Assembly: GCA_012514225.1 (NCBI GenBank)
Contig: JAAZAQ010000020.1
Span: 1 to 5,638, forward strand
Origin: Clostridiales bacterium
GTDB taxonomy: Bacteria; Bacillota; Clostridia; Christensenellales; Aristaeellaceae
DNA: 5,638 bases
Direction of reading: 5' to 3'
Translations under genes and position numbers: made by a program
The notes under the pieces: model-generated
What the model saw: only the letters and a program-made list of their open reading frames with translations
Database searches by the model: none
Told to the model about the DNA's origin: nothing
Shown: piece by piece, positions 1-5,402 of the stretch
Layout of the letters: every line of letters starts with the position of its first letter
Numbering within the stretch: position 1 is the first letter of the stretch

Positions 1-261
1 CAGGCCGCCGCCGACGCCGCCGCCCAGGATGCTGCCCAGGATGCCGCCCAGGTCGAGCCCGCCGCCCGTGGCTGCCCCCGCCGCCGCGCCGGCGCCTACG
101 CCCAGGGCGCCCAGCAGCTGCCCGCCGCCCAGGCCGCCCAGGATGCCGGCGATGGTGTTGCCGATGTTGCCAAGGGAGATTTTCGGCATGGCCTTGCCCG
201 CGCCGTTGCCGCCCAGGGCGCCGGAAATCAACTGGATAATGATGGGAAGAATGCCTGACAT
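1..261 (-). CDS. Small glycine-rich hydrophobic protein (glycine-zipper type), 3' end outside window
   Basis: Function unknown. The 87 visible residues begin MSGILPIIIQLISGALGG and are about one third glycine, with no stop before the window edge, so the C-terminus is missing. Residues 3-20 form a short hydrophobic stretch. From about residue 28 (ISLGNIGNTIAGILGGLGGG) the chain becomes a run of GxxxG-like glycine-zipper spacings, and the end repeats LGGILGSILGG. From memory this resembles a widespread class of small uncharacterised proteins with an SLGxxGNxIAGxxGG core; I infer membrane association, but no catalytic residue is visible. The start is well supported: AAGGAG lies 7 bases upstream of the ATG, and a promoter-like sequence lies further up. 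It is transcribed in the same direction as the GNAT-Nudix gene, 98 bases downstream of that gene's stop. The overlapping plus-strand open frame is a proline-rich shadow of its GC-rich codons. Confidence 0.72.
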   Translation of the reverse strand, partial: MSGILPIIIQLISGALGGNGAGKAMPKISLGNIGNTIAGILGGLGGGQLLGALGVGAGAAAGAATGGGLDLGGILGSILGGGVGGGL

Positions 262-268
262 GGTTACG

Positions 269-274
269 CTCCTT
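269..274 (-). promoter_or_regulatory. Ribosome-binding site of the glycine-rich gene
   Basis: On the minus strand AAGGAG stands 7 bases before the ATG at 261. This is a strong Shine-Dalgarno match at good spacing, and it fixes the start of the small gene. Confidence 0.8.
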
Positions 275-278
275 TCCA

Positions 279-311
279 TTGGCGGATCCGCCAACCCCCG
301 CCTTTGGCGGG
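279..311 (-). repeat. Cluster of TTGGCGG inverted repeats in the leader of the glycine-rich gene
   Basis: The heptamer TTGGCGG occurs at 279-285, inverted at 288-294, and again at 304-310. The first two copies form a perfect 16-bp palindrome, TTGGCGGATCCGCCAA, at 279-294. A further small hairpin, CCCGCC-TTT-GGCGGG, spans 297-311. The middle copy can pair with either neighbour, so the folds exclude one another. The cluster lies between the predicted start of transcription (about 312) and the ribosome-binding site. It could be a protein-binding operator or a leader RNA structure. It is not followed by a run of T on either strand, so I do not call it an intrinsic terminator. Confidence 0.6.
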
Positions 312-318
312 CTAAGGG

Positions 319-345
319 ATTATAAACAGGTTCCGGCGGATTCAA
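319..345 (-). promoter_or_regulatory. Likely promoter of the glycine-rich gene
   Basis: Read on the minus strand, TTGAAT (345-340) is followed after 15 bases by a perfect TATAAT (324-319). A TGTTGA hexamer two bases further upstream would give 17-base spacing instead. The -10 box is excellent and the -35 is approximate. It sits in the gap between the end of the GNAT-Nudix gene and the small gene, so the small gene can be expressed independently of its neighbour. Confidence 0.55.
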
Positions 346-359
346 CAGGATTTGTCTAA

Positions 360-1274
360 TTATTGTCCCATATTCAGAAAAATCTCCGCGTCCCGCAGGA
401 TGCCGCGCACGTCGGCGAAGGACAGCTTGCGCAGCGCCTGGTCGTAGGGCAGGACGTGAACCACCACGTCGCTGCCCGAAACCGGCTGCTGGTCCCCTGT
501 GAAGGTCGCCAGGAAATACGTGAAATGCTTGAGCATCCCCTTGCCCTGGGGATACACGATTTCCCCGCCGAACCCGGGCAGGATGTCCGCGTGAAGCCCC
601 GTCTCCTCGCGGATTTCCCGCAGCGCCGTCTGCTCCTGGGTTTCCCCCGCCTCCACATGGCCTTTGGGAAGCCCCGTGTTGCCGGACAACTCCGTCACCA
701 GCACGTAGACGCGGCCCTCCCTCGTTTCACCGTAGAGGACCGCCCCGGCGGAATACTCGTGCTGGTAGGCGGCGTGGAGGGTTTCCCGGCGAAGCAGGCA
801 GGGATAGACCCACAGGCCGGAGCTTCCCTCGCGGGGCGGGCCGATTTCAAACAGGACCTTCTCATAAAAGCCGGTCATCTCAGCCAGCGTGTCCGCGCTG
901 AGCGTCGCCAGGTCCATCGTGCAGAAGGATTCGATGACCATCCTGCGCCCCAGCCCGCGGCCGCGGTGCTGCGGCAGCACGGACAGCGCCAGTATCCGGG
1001 CCGCGCCGGTCACCTTCTCCTCCATCGCCACCAGCGCGATGGCCCGGCCGTACTGGACGAAGCCGTAAACATGGTAACGCGGCATCTGCTGCCAGGCGCC
1101 CAGCATGCGCTTGTACTGCGCAGGCGTCAGGTGGGCGGTGCAGGGCGCCAGCAGTTCGTTGACGCCCGGCAGGTGCAGCCTGTTCTTCAGGTTGACGAAC
1201 ATCGGCCGGGATTTGGCCTGCTGCGCCCGCGCGGTATACGGCTGCCCGCCATGCGCGGACGGCCTTGAATCCAT
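360..1274 (-). CDS. Bifunctional GNAT N-acetyltransferase / Nudix hydrolase
   Basis: A two-domain soluble enzyme of 304 residues from the chosen start. The N-terminal half (about residues 25-165) is a GNAT acetyltransferase: the acetyl-CoA-binding motif A is visible as LALSVLPQHRGRGLGRR around residues 95-111, and a GFYEKVLFEIG segment near 135-145 matches the usual C-terminal part of the fold. The C-terminal half (about 175-300) is a Nudix domain with a complete Nudix box at 205-227, starting GHVEAGE and ending REIREETGL, so all metal-binding glutamates are present. The Nudix domain should hydrolyse a nucleoside-diphosphate-linked substrate and the GNAT domain should acetylate an amine; neither substrate can be read from sequence. 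The frame is open up to an ATG at 1352, but the predicted transcription start lies at about 1353, which makes that codon unlikely. The ATG at 1274 has GGAAGG 4 bases upstream and is preferred; 1286 is a close alternative. Confidence 0.88.
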   Translation of the reverse strand: MDSRPSAHGGQPYTARAQQAKSRPMFVNLKNRLHLPGVNELLAPCTAHLTPAQYKRMLGAWQQMPRYHVYGFVQYGRAIALVAMEEKVTGAARILALSVLPQHRGRGLGRRMVIESFCTMDLATLSADTLAEMTGFYEKVLFEIGPPREGSSGLWVYPCLLRRETLHAAYQHEYSAGAVLYGETREGRVYVLVTELSGNTGLPKGHVEAGETQEQTALREIREETGLHADILPGFGGEIVYPQGKGMLKHFTYFLATFTGDQQPVSGSDVVVHVLPYDQALRKLSFADVRGILRDAEIFLNMGQ

Positions 1275-1359
1275 TTGTCCTTCCATCTTTCCGCTTTCAA
1301 GGCATCGCCGCTTCCTGTGGGCCGGACGACCGGCTGCCGGCGACGAAACCATTTTCTAC

Positions 1360-1388
1360 ATACTAAAGACCGGGTGCGCGGCTGTCAA
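1360..1388 (-). promoter_or_regulatory. Promoter of the GNAT-Nudix gene
   Basis: On the minus strand a perfect -35 TTGACA (1388-1383) is followed by exactly 17 bases and then TAGTAT (1365-1360), a fair -10. Transcription would start near 1353. This leaves an untranslated leader of about 80 bases before the ATG at 1274 and argues against the longer frame starting at 1352. Confidence 0.7.
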
Positions 1389-1410
1389 CCGCGGCGCCCG
1401 GCGCGGTTGA
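1385..1410. promoter_or_regulatory. Inverted repeat shared by two divergent promoters, possible operator
   Basis: TCAACCGCG (1385-1393) and CGCGGTTGA (1402-1410) are perfect 9-base inverted arms around an 8-base centre. The left arm carries most of the minus-strand -35 box and the right arm most of the plus-strand -35 box. Part of the symmetry follows from two opposed TTGA hexamers, but the flanking CCGCG/CGCGG also matches. The arrangement suits a dimeric repressor blocking both promoters. No regulator gene lies in the window, so binding is inference. Confidence 0.45.
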
Positions 1411-1435
1411 TTCATGCCGTGCCCGGGGTTATAAT
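1407..1435 (+). promoter_or_regulatory. Promoter of the nagA operon
   Basis: TTGATT (1407-1412), a 17-base spacer and a perfect TATAAT (1430-1435) form a near-consensus sigma-A-type promoter. Transcription would start at about 1442, giving a leader of roughly 30 bases before nagA. The ribosome-binding site of nagA is GGGGAAG at 1460-1466, 5 bases before the ATG. Confidence 0.78.
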
Positions 1436-1471
1436 CCGGCTGGGCGAACACATTGAAACGGGGAAGCGAAT

Positions 1472-2620
1472 ATGAAGGCGTTGGTCAAGGGAACCATCCT
1501 GCACCGGGGCGAGGCGCTGAAGGGAATGGCCTTGCTGTTTGAGGAAACAATCCGGGGCGTCGTCCCGGAGCCGGACCTGCCCGAAGGCTGCGAGCGGCTG
1601 GACGCGGACGGCCTGATGGTGTCCCCGGGGCTAATCGACCTGCACATCCACGGGTACGCGGGCGAGGATACCTCCGACGGCAGCGTGGAGGGCATCCGGC
1701 GCATCGCGGCGGGCTTGCTGGAAAACGGCGTCACCTCCTTCCTGCCGACCACCATGACCGTCTCCTGGCCGGAAATCGAGCAGGCCTTCGTAGCAGTCCG
1801 CACGCTCATGCCGCAAAGCCGGGAAGCGGGCTTCCCCGGCAGCGAAATCCTGGGCACCCACGCGGAAGGCCCCTTCATCAACCCCAGGCGCAAGGGCGCC
1901 CAGGCCGCGCGGGACATCCTGCCGCCGGACGCGAAGCGGCTGCTGGAGCACCGGGACGTCGTCAGAATCGTCACCATGGCGCCGGAAATGCCGGGCGGGC
2001 TGGCGTTCATCCGGGAGGTCACGTCCTCTTCCCCCATCGTCGTCTCCATCGGCCACACCGACGCCACCTTCGCCCAGGCAATGGACGCGATTGCGGCGGG
2101 CGCCTCCTATGTCACCCATCTGTTCAACGCCATGAGCGGGCTGAACCACCGGGAGCCAGGCGTCGTGGGCGCCGCCCTCGCGTCCCCGGTATATACGGAG
2201 CTGATTGCCGACGCCTTCCACGTCCATCCCGGCCTGTTCGCCCTGCTCGCGGGAACCAAGGGCGGCCGCCTGGTGCTGGTGACCGACTGCACCCGCGCGG
2301 GCGGCCTGGGCGACGGGGAATACACCCTGGGCGGCCAGCCCATCTTTGTAAAAGGCATCGAATGCCGGCTGGAGGACGGCACCATCGCCGGCAGCGTGCT
2401 CAGGCTCAACCAGGCGGTCCGGAACCTGCGGGACAAGGCAGGCCTTTCGGACGCCCAGGCCGTCTCCCACGCGACGCAGAGCGCGGCGGGCGCCATCGGC
2501 GTATCCGACCGCAAGGGCAGCTTCGAGGAAGGCCGGGACGCGGATATCGCGCTGTTTGACAATGAGTGGAACGCGCGGGCGACCTATGTGCGGGGCACGA
2601 TGAAATACCGGAGGGCGTGA
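1472..2620 (+). CDS. nagA: N-acetylglucosamine-6-phosphate deacetylase
   Basis: This cytoplasmic enzyme removes the acetyl group from N-acetylglucosamine 6-phosphate to give glucosamine 6-phosphate and acetate, the committed step in using amino sugars from food or wall turnover. The protein has 382 residues, the usual size for the family. Amidohydrolase landmarks appear in order: PGLIDLHIHG with H58 and H60, GTHAEGPFINP with metal ligand E132, SIGHTDATF with H195, THLFNAMSGLNHREPG with H216, IADAFHVHP with substrate-site H250, and VTDCTRAGG with the catalytic aspartate D272. The HxH pair is kept, as in the Bacillus-type enzymes and unlike the E. coli enzyme, so a two-metal site is possible. 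It is the first gene of a tight operon: its stop lies 2 bases before the next start. No nagB (glucosamine-6-phosphate deaminase) is in the window. Codon use is like that of the neighbours. Confidence 0.95.
   Translation: MKALVKGTILHRGEALKGMALLFEETIRGVVPEPDLPEGCERLDADGLMVSPGLIDLHIHGYAGEDTSDGSVEGIRRIAAGLLENGVTSFLPTTMTVSWPEIEQAFVAVRTLMPQSREAGFPGSEILGTHAEGPFINPRRKGAQAARDILPPDAKRLLEHRDVVRIVTMAPEMPGGLAFIREVTSSSPIVVSIGHTDATFAQAMDAIAAGASYVTHLFNAMSGLNHREPGVVGAALASPVYTELIADAFHVHPGLFALLAGTKGGRLVLVTDCTRAGGLGDGEYTLGGQPIFVKGIECRLEDGTIAGSVLRLNQAVRNLRDKAGLSDAQAVSHATQSAAGAIGVSDRKGSFEEGRDADIALFDNEWNARATYVRGTMKYRRA
2610..2615 (+). promoter_or_regulatory. Ribosome-binding site of the ROK-like gene, inside the end of nagA
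   Basis: GGAGGG lies 7 bases before the ATG at 2623 and overlaps the last codons of nagA. It decides the start: the frame is open further upstream, to an ATG at 2566, but that would overlap nagA by 55 bases and has no comparable site. Confidence 0.8.
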
Positions 2621-2622
2621 AC

Positions 2623-4008
2623 ATGACGAAGCTGAAAGTGCAGGCCCCGCTCGATCCAGGGTTTTCCCCCCTTCCGCTGGCCTTGCGCGCCTTCCGGCGG
2701 GACGTGAAGCGGCACGGCGCCCCGGCTCCGCTGACCCTGGTCTTCCACCGTTCCGAGACGCTGTGGTCGACCTACCGGATGGATATTTTCCCCGAAGGCG
2801 TCGACGACCCGCGCAACTTTTCCATGGTTGACCGCGTGGCCAAGAGCCTGCTGTGGATGCGGGGCGGGCACCGCGTCAGCGTGTCCGGCTCCCCCTCCGT
2901 CTTCGAATACCTGAAAGGCGCTTACCGCACGGGCGGCTCCAGGGCGTTTGACGCGGACTTCATGCAGACCGTCTACGAAAGGCCCTTCGAGGTATGCTGG
3001 CTGGACGAAGCGGGCCGGTACGCCCGTTCCGCGGAGGACGCCAGCGACGTCGGCAGGCACTTGAACGGCTGCCGCATCGGCTTTGACGCGGGCGGCAGCG
3101 ACCGGAAGGTCAGCGCGGTCATCGACGGGGAGGCAGTGTATTCCGAGGAGGTCGTCTGGTTCCCGAAAACCCAGGAGGACCCGGAGTACCATTACCAGGG
3201 CATCCTGAGCGCCCTGCGCGCGGCCGCTGCGCGCCTCCCCCGGGTCGATGCCATCGGCGTGTCCAGCGCCGGCGTGTTCGTGGACAACCGCGTGATGGCC
3301 GCCTCGCTGTTCATCAAGGTTCCCAGGGACCTTTTCAATAAAAAGGTCAAGGATATTTACATCAACGCCGCCAGGGAAATGGGCGGCGTGCCCCTGGTGG
3401 TGGCCAACGACGGCGACGTGACCGCCCTGGCCGGCGCCATGAGCCTGGAAACCGGGCGCGTCCTGGGCCTGGCGATGGGCACCAGCCAGGCGGGCGGCTA
3501 TGTGGACAGTCACATGCGCATCATGGGCTGGCTCAACGAGCTGGCCTTCGTGCCGGTGGACGGCAACCCGGCCGCGATGGCGGACGAGTGGTCCGGCGAT
3601 ATCGGCTGCGGGGTCAAGTACTTCTCCCAGGACGCCGTCATCAAACTGGCGCCCGCCGCGGGCATCGTCTTGAACGCCGCGGATTCCCCCGCGGACCGGC
3701 TCAAAGCCGTACAGAAGGAAATGGAAGAGGGGAACCCGCAGGCGCGGAAAATCTATGAGACCATCGGCGTCTACCTTGCCCATGCGGTCGCCTGGTACGC
3801 GGAGTTTTACGACGTCGCGCAGGTGCTGGTCATGGGCCGGGTCACCAGCGGGGAGGGCGGGACGGTCATGATTGACACCGCCCGGGAAACAATGGCGATG
3901 GAGTATCCGGAACTGGCGGGAGCCATCGCGCTGAGCATCCCGGACGAGCGGGCACGGCGCGTGGGCCAGTCCGTCGCCGCCGCCAGCCTGCCGGAAGTCC
4001 GGTACTAA
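2623..4008 (+). CDS. ROK-family-like protein (putative sugar kinase) with N-terminal extension and no zinc motif
   Basis: 461 residues. The C-terminal part (about 150-461) is the size of a whole ROK sugar kinase and shows the actin-like ATPase landmarks: phosphate loop GFDAGGSDRKVSAV at 153-166, the catalytic-base motif as NDGDVTAL with D263, a glycine-rich GTSQAGGYV at 286-294 in the place of the ROK GTGIGGG, and NELAFVPVD at 305-313 where ROK proteins usually have an ELGH segment. The family's CxCGxxGC zinc site is not present; only DIGCG (C329) remains in that region. Residues 1-149 are an extra domain I do not recognise; it does not look like the winged helix of ROK repressors. Position between nagA and a transporter suggests phosphorylation of an amino sugar such as N-acetylglucosamine, supplying NagA, but a non-catalytic sensor or a kinase for another substrate is also possible. 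ROK-like fold is fairly sure; substrate is not. Confidence 0.78.
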   Translation: MTKLKVQAPLDPGFSPLPLALRAFRRDVKRHGAPAPLTLVFHRSETLWSTYRMDIFPEGVDDPRNFSMVDRVAKSLLWMRGGHRVSVSGSPSVFEYLKGAYRTGGSRAFDADFMQTVYERPFEVCWLDEAGRYARSAEDASDVGRHLNGCRIGFDAGGSDRKVSAVIDGEAVYSEEVVWFPKTQEDPEYHYQGILSALRAAAARLPRVDAIGVSSAGVFVDNRVMAASLFIKVPRDLFNKKVKDIYINAAREMGGVPLVVANDGDVTALAGAMSLETGRVLGLAMGTSQAGGYVDSHMRIMGWLNELAFVPVDGNPAAMADEWSGDIGCGVKYFSQDAVIKLAPAAGIVLNAADSPADRLKAVQKEMEEGNPQARKIYETIGVYLAHAVAWYAEFYDVAQVLVMGRVTSGEGGTVMIDTARETMAMEYPELAGAIALSIPDERARRVGQSVAAASLPEVRY

Positions 4009-4012
4009 TCCC

Positions 4013-4903
4013 TTGACGCAGCCGAACCACGCTTCCGCGGCAGAGCGCCGGAAGGCGGGCGTATACGCCTTCCTGGCGGCCGCCTTCTACGCGGTCAGCA
4101 CGCCGGTCGCAAAAACCCTGCTGCAAAGCGTCGGCGCCATCGTGCTGGCCGGCCTTTTGTACCTGGGCGCCGGCCTGGGCATGCTGCTGCTGCGGGCGGC
4201 GCGGCGCGGCGCCGGAATCAAGGACCGTGAGGAGCCGCTGGGAAGGGGCGAGCGCAAGTACGTCCTGGCCATGGTAGCGCTGGACGTGATGGCGCCCATC
4301 CTGCTGCTGGCCGGCCTGAAGCTGGCCGCAGCGGCCAACGTGTCCCTGCTCAACAACTTTGAAATCGTCGCCACCACGCTGTTCGCCTGGCTGCTGTTTC
4401 AGGAGCGCGTTTCCGGCAGGTTGTGGGCGGGCATCCTGTTGGTGACCGCCGCGACGGCGATGCTGAGCCTGCGGGACCTGGACAGCCTGCGGTTCAGCGC
4501 CGGCTCCCTGCTGGTCCTTCTGGCCTGCGCCTGCTGGGGGCTGGAGAACAACTGCACGCGGATGCTGTCCTCCAAGGACGCCCGGCAAATCGTCGTCATC
4601 AAGGGGCTGGGCTCAGGCGGCGCCTCCCTTGTCATCGGCCTTCTGGCCGGCGAAGCGCTGCCAGGCGTCCTGATAGCGATGCAGAGCCTCGCGCTGGGAT
4701 TTTTCTCCTACGGGCTGAGCGTATACCTGTACGTGAAGGCCCAGCGCCACCTGGGCGCCGCGAAAACCAGCGCGTATTACGCCGTCGCGCCATTTATCGG
4801 GGCGCTGCTTTCACTGGCGCTGTTCCGCGAGGTTCCGGGCGCGCTGTTCTGGGCGGCGCTGGCTGTCATGGCGTTGGGCACGGCGTTTGTCAACAAGGGA
4901 TAA
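4013..4903 (+). CDS. EamA/DMT-superfamily transporter with ten membrane helices
   Basis: An inner-membrane carrier of 296 residues, typical for the drug/metabolite transporter superfamily. Hydrophobic segments can be seen at about 15-35, 38-60, 83-103, 108-130, 136-152, 162-180, 195-213, 220-242, 251-271 and 275-294, that is, two EamA repeats of five helices. The helix-4 segment LLNNFEIVATTLFAWLLFQE and its second-repeat counterpart YYAVAPFIGALLSLALFRE show the internal duplication, each ending in the glutamate typical of the family. Translation appears to begin at TTG, 4 bases after the stop of the previous gene; no good ribosome-binding site precedes it, so translation may be coupled to the upstream gene. 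Substrate cannot be read from sequence; the operon suggests an amino sugar or wall-derived metabolite, as inference only. No terminator follows before the rpsF promoter. Confidence 0.88.
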   Translation: MTQPNHASAAERRKAGVYAFLAAAFYAVSTPVAKTLLQSVGAIVLAGLLYLGAGLGMLLLRAARRGAGIKDREEPLGRGERKYVLAMVALDVMAPILLLAGLKLAAAANVSLLNNFEIVATTLFAWLLFQERVSGRLWAGILLVTAATAMLSLRDLDSLRFSAGSLLVLLACACWGLENNCTRMLSSKDARQIVVIKGLGSGGASLVIGLLAGEALPGVLIAMQSLALGFFSYGLSVYLYVKAQRHLGAAKTSAYYAVAPFIGALLSLALFREVPGALFWAALAVMALGTAFVNKG

Positions 4904-4909
4904 AAATGC

Positions 4910-4938
4910 TTGCGCAAGTCGGGAGTTGCATGTATAAT
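4910..4938 (+). promoter_or_regulatory. Promoter of the rpsF operon
   Basis: TTGCGC (4910-4915), a 17-base spacer and a perfect TATAAT (4933-4938) lie just after the transporter stop codon. Transcription would begin near 4945. The -35 lies within a 10-bp palindrome, CTTGCGCAAG (4909-4918). Confidence 0.72.
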
Positions 4939-4946
4939 CCATTTTC

Positions 4947-4987
4947 GGCACATCCTTGCGCCATGCAAGACATGGCGCCATATGTCC
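4947..4987 (+). promoter_or_regulatory. Structured 5' leader of rpsF, possible S6:S18 autoregulatory element
   Basis: A strong hairpin has arms GCGCCATG (4958-4965) and CATGGCGC (4971-4978) around a CAAGA loop. Outside it, GGCACAT (4947-4953) can pair with ATGTCC (4982-4987) with one bulged C, giving two helices separated by an asymmetric internal loop (CCTT opposite CAT). It starts almost at the predicted transcription start and ends just before the ribosome-binding site. A leader RNA bound by the S6:S18 protein complex is known upstream of rpsF in many bacteria; I cannot confirm that this one carries the conserved unpaired bases of that motif. There is no T-run after it, so it is not a terminator. 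Confidence 0.5.
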
Positions 4988-4990
4988 ATG

Positions 4991-4999
4991 AGGAGGTGA
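4991..4999 (+). promoter_or_regulatory. Perfect ribosome-binding site of rpsF
   Basis: AGGAGGTGA is fully complementary to the 3' end of 16S rRNA and stands 5 bases before the ATG at 5005. It fixes the start of rpsF although the frame is open for several hundred bases upstream. Confidence 0.88.
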
Positions 5000-5004
5000 A
5001 AGGA

Positions 5005-5394
5005 ATGGATTACGAACTGCTCTACATCGTCGATGTCAGCCTGGAGGAGGAGCCCCGCAAGGAACTCATCGCGCGCTTCAACGCGCTGATCGAGCAAAAC
5101 GGCGGCAAGACCGAAAAGACCGAGGAGTGGGGAAAGCGCCGCCTGGCGTACCTGGTGAACGACAAGCCGGAAGGCTACTACGTCCTGGTCAACTTCTCCG
5201 CACCCCCGACCTTTCCCAAGGAGCTGGAGCGCCTGCTTGAAATCGACGACAACGTGATGCGCTATCTCATCACGCGCGTGGAACACAAGCGCTCCAACGT
5301 CAAGCCACAGGCGCAGCGCGCCGTGCCGCAAGGCCAGGCCGCCGACGTGCCGGAACCGGACGTCGAGGCCGTCGCCGAAGCGAACGAGGAGTAA
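5005..5394 (+). CDS. rpsF: 30S ribosomal protein S6
   Basis: A component of the small ribosomal subunit platform, where it pairs with S18 and binds 16S rRNA. The protein has 129 residues. The S6 fold spans about residues 1-95: first strand MDYELLYIVD, a helix through ELIARFNALIEQNGG, the conserved WGKRRLAYLVNDKPEGYYVL at 42-61, and the last strand NVMRYLITRVE at 83-93. Residues 96-129 form an extension that begins basic (KRSNVKPQAQR) and ends acidic, with many Ala, Pro and Glu; such variable tails are common in S6. The ATG is chosen from the perfect ribosome-binding site. ssb follows after 8 bases, the classic gene order rpsF-ssb-rpsR. It has its own promoter and leader and is therefore probably a unit separate from the nagA operon, although read-through is possible. 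Confidence 0.96.
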   Translation: MDYELLYIVDVSLEEEPRKELIARFNALIEQNGGKTEKTEEWGKRRLAYLVNDKPEGYYVLVNFSAPPTFPKELERLLEIDDNVMRYLITRVEHKRSNVKPQAQRAVPQGQAADVPEPDVEAVAEANEE

Positions 5395-5402
5395 AGTCCG
5401 GC

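Noticed and set aside
297..311. Hairpin CCCGCC-TTT-GGCGGG as an intrinsic terminator of the GNAT-Nudix gene
   Set aside because: No T-run follows on the minus strand, and it lies downstream of the next gene's promoter, so a leader or operator role fits better.
363..1268. Plus-strand open frame of 301 codons opposite the GNAT-Nudix gene
   Set aside because: The minus strand holds a complete Nudix box and GNAT motif with a promoter; the plus frame is His/Arg/Gln-rich and has no recognisable domain.
1453..1470. Possible catabolite-responsive (cre) site before nagA, TTGAAACGGGGAAGCGAA
   Set aside because: It is one base short in the TGNAAACG half and lacks the matching CA half, so it does not fit the cre consensus.
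1631..2470. Minus-strand open frame opposite nagA
   Set aside because: nagA is unambiguous on the plus strand and the antisense frame has shadow-like composition.
2584..3783. Long minus-strand open frame of 399 codons opposite the ROK-like gene
   Set aside because: GC-rich shadow frame: composition is dominated by His, Gly, Val, Ala and Arg with no family resemblance, and the plus strand carries clear ROK motifs.
3866..4588. Minus-strand open frame rich in Gln and His opposite the transporter
   Set aside because: Composition reflects the reverse of leucine/alanine codons of a membrane protein; no motif or ribosome-binding site.
4423..5004. Upstream extension of the rpsF frame
   Set aside because: It overlaps the transporter in another frame, while a perfect AGGAGGTGA and the conserved S6 N-terminus place the start at 5005.
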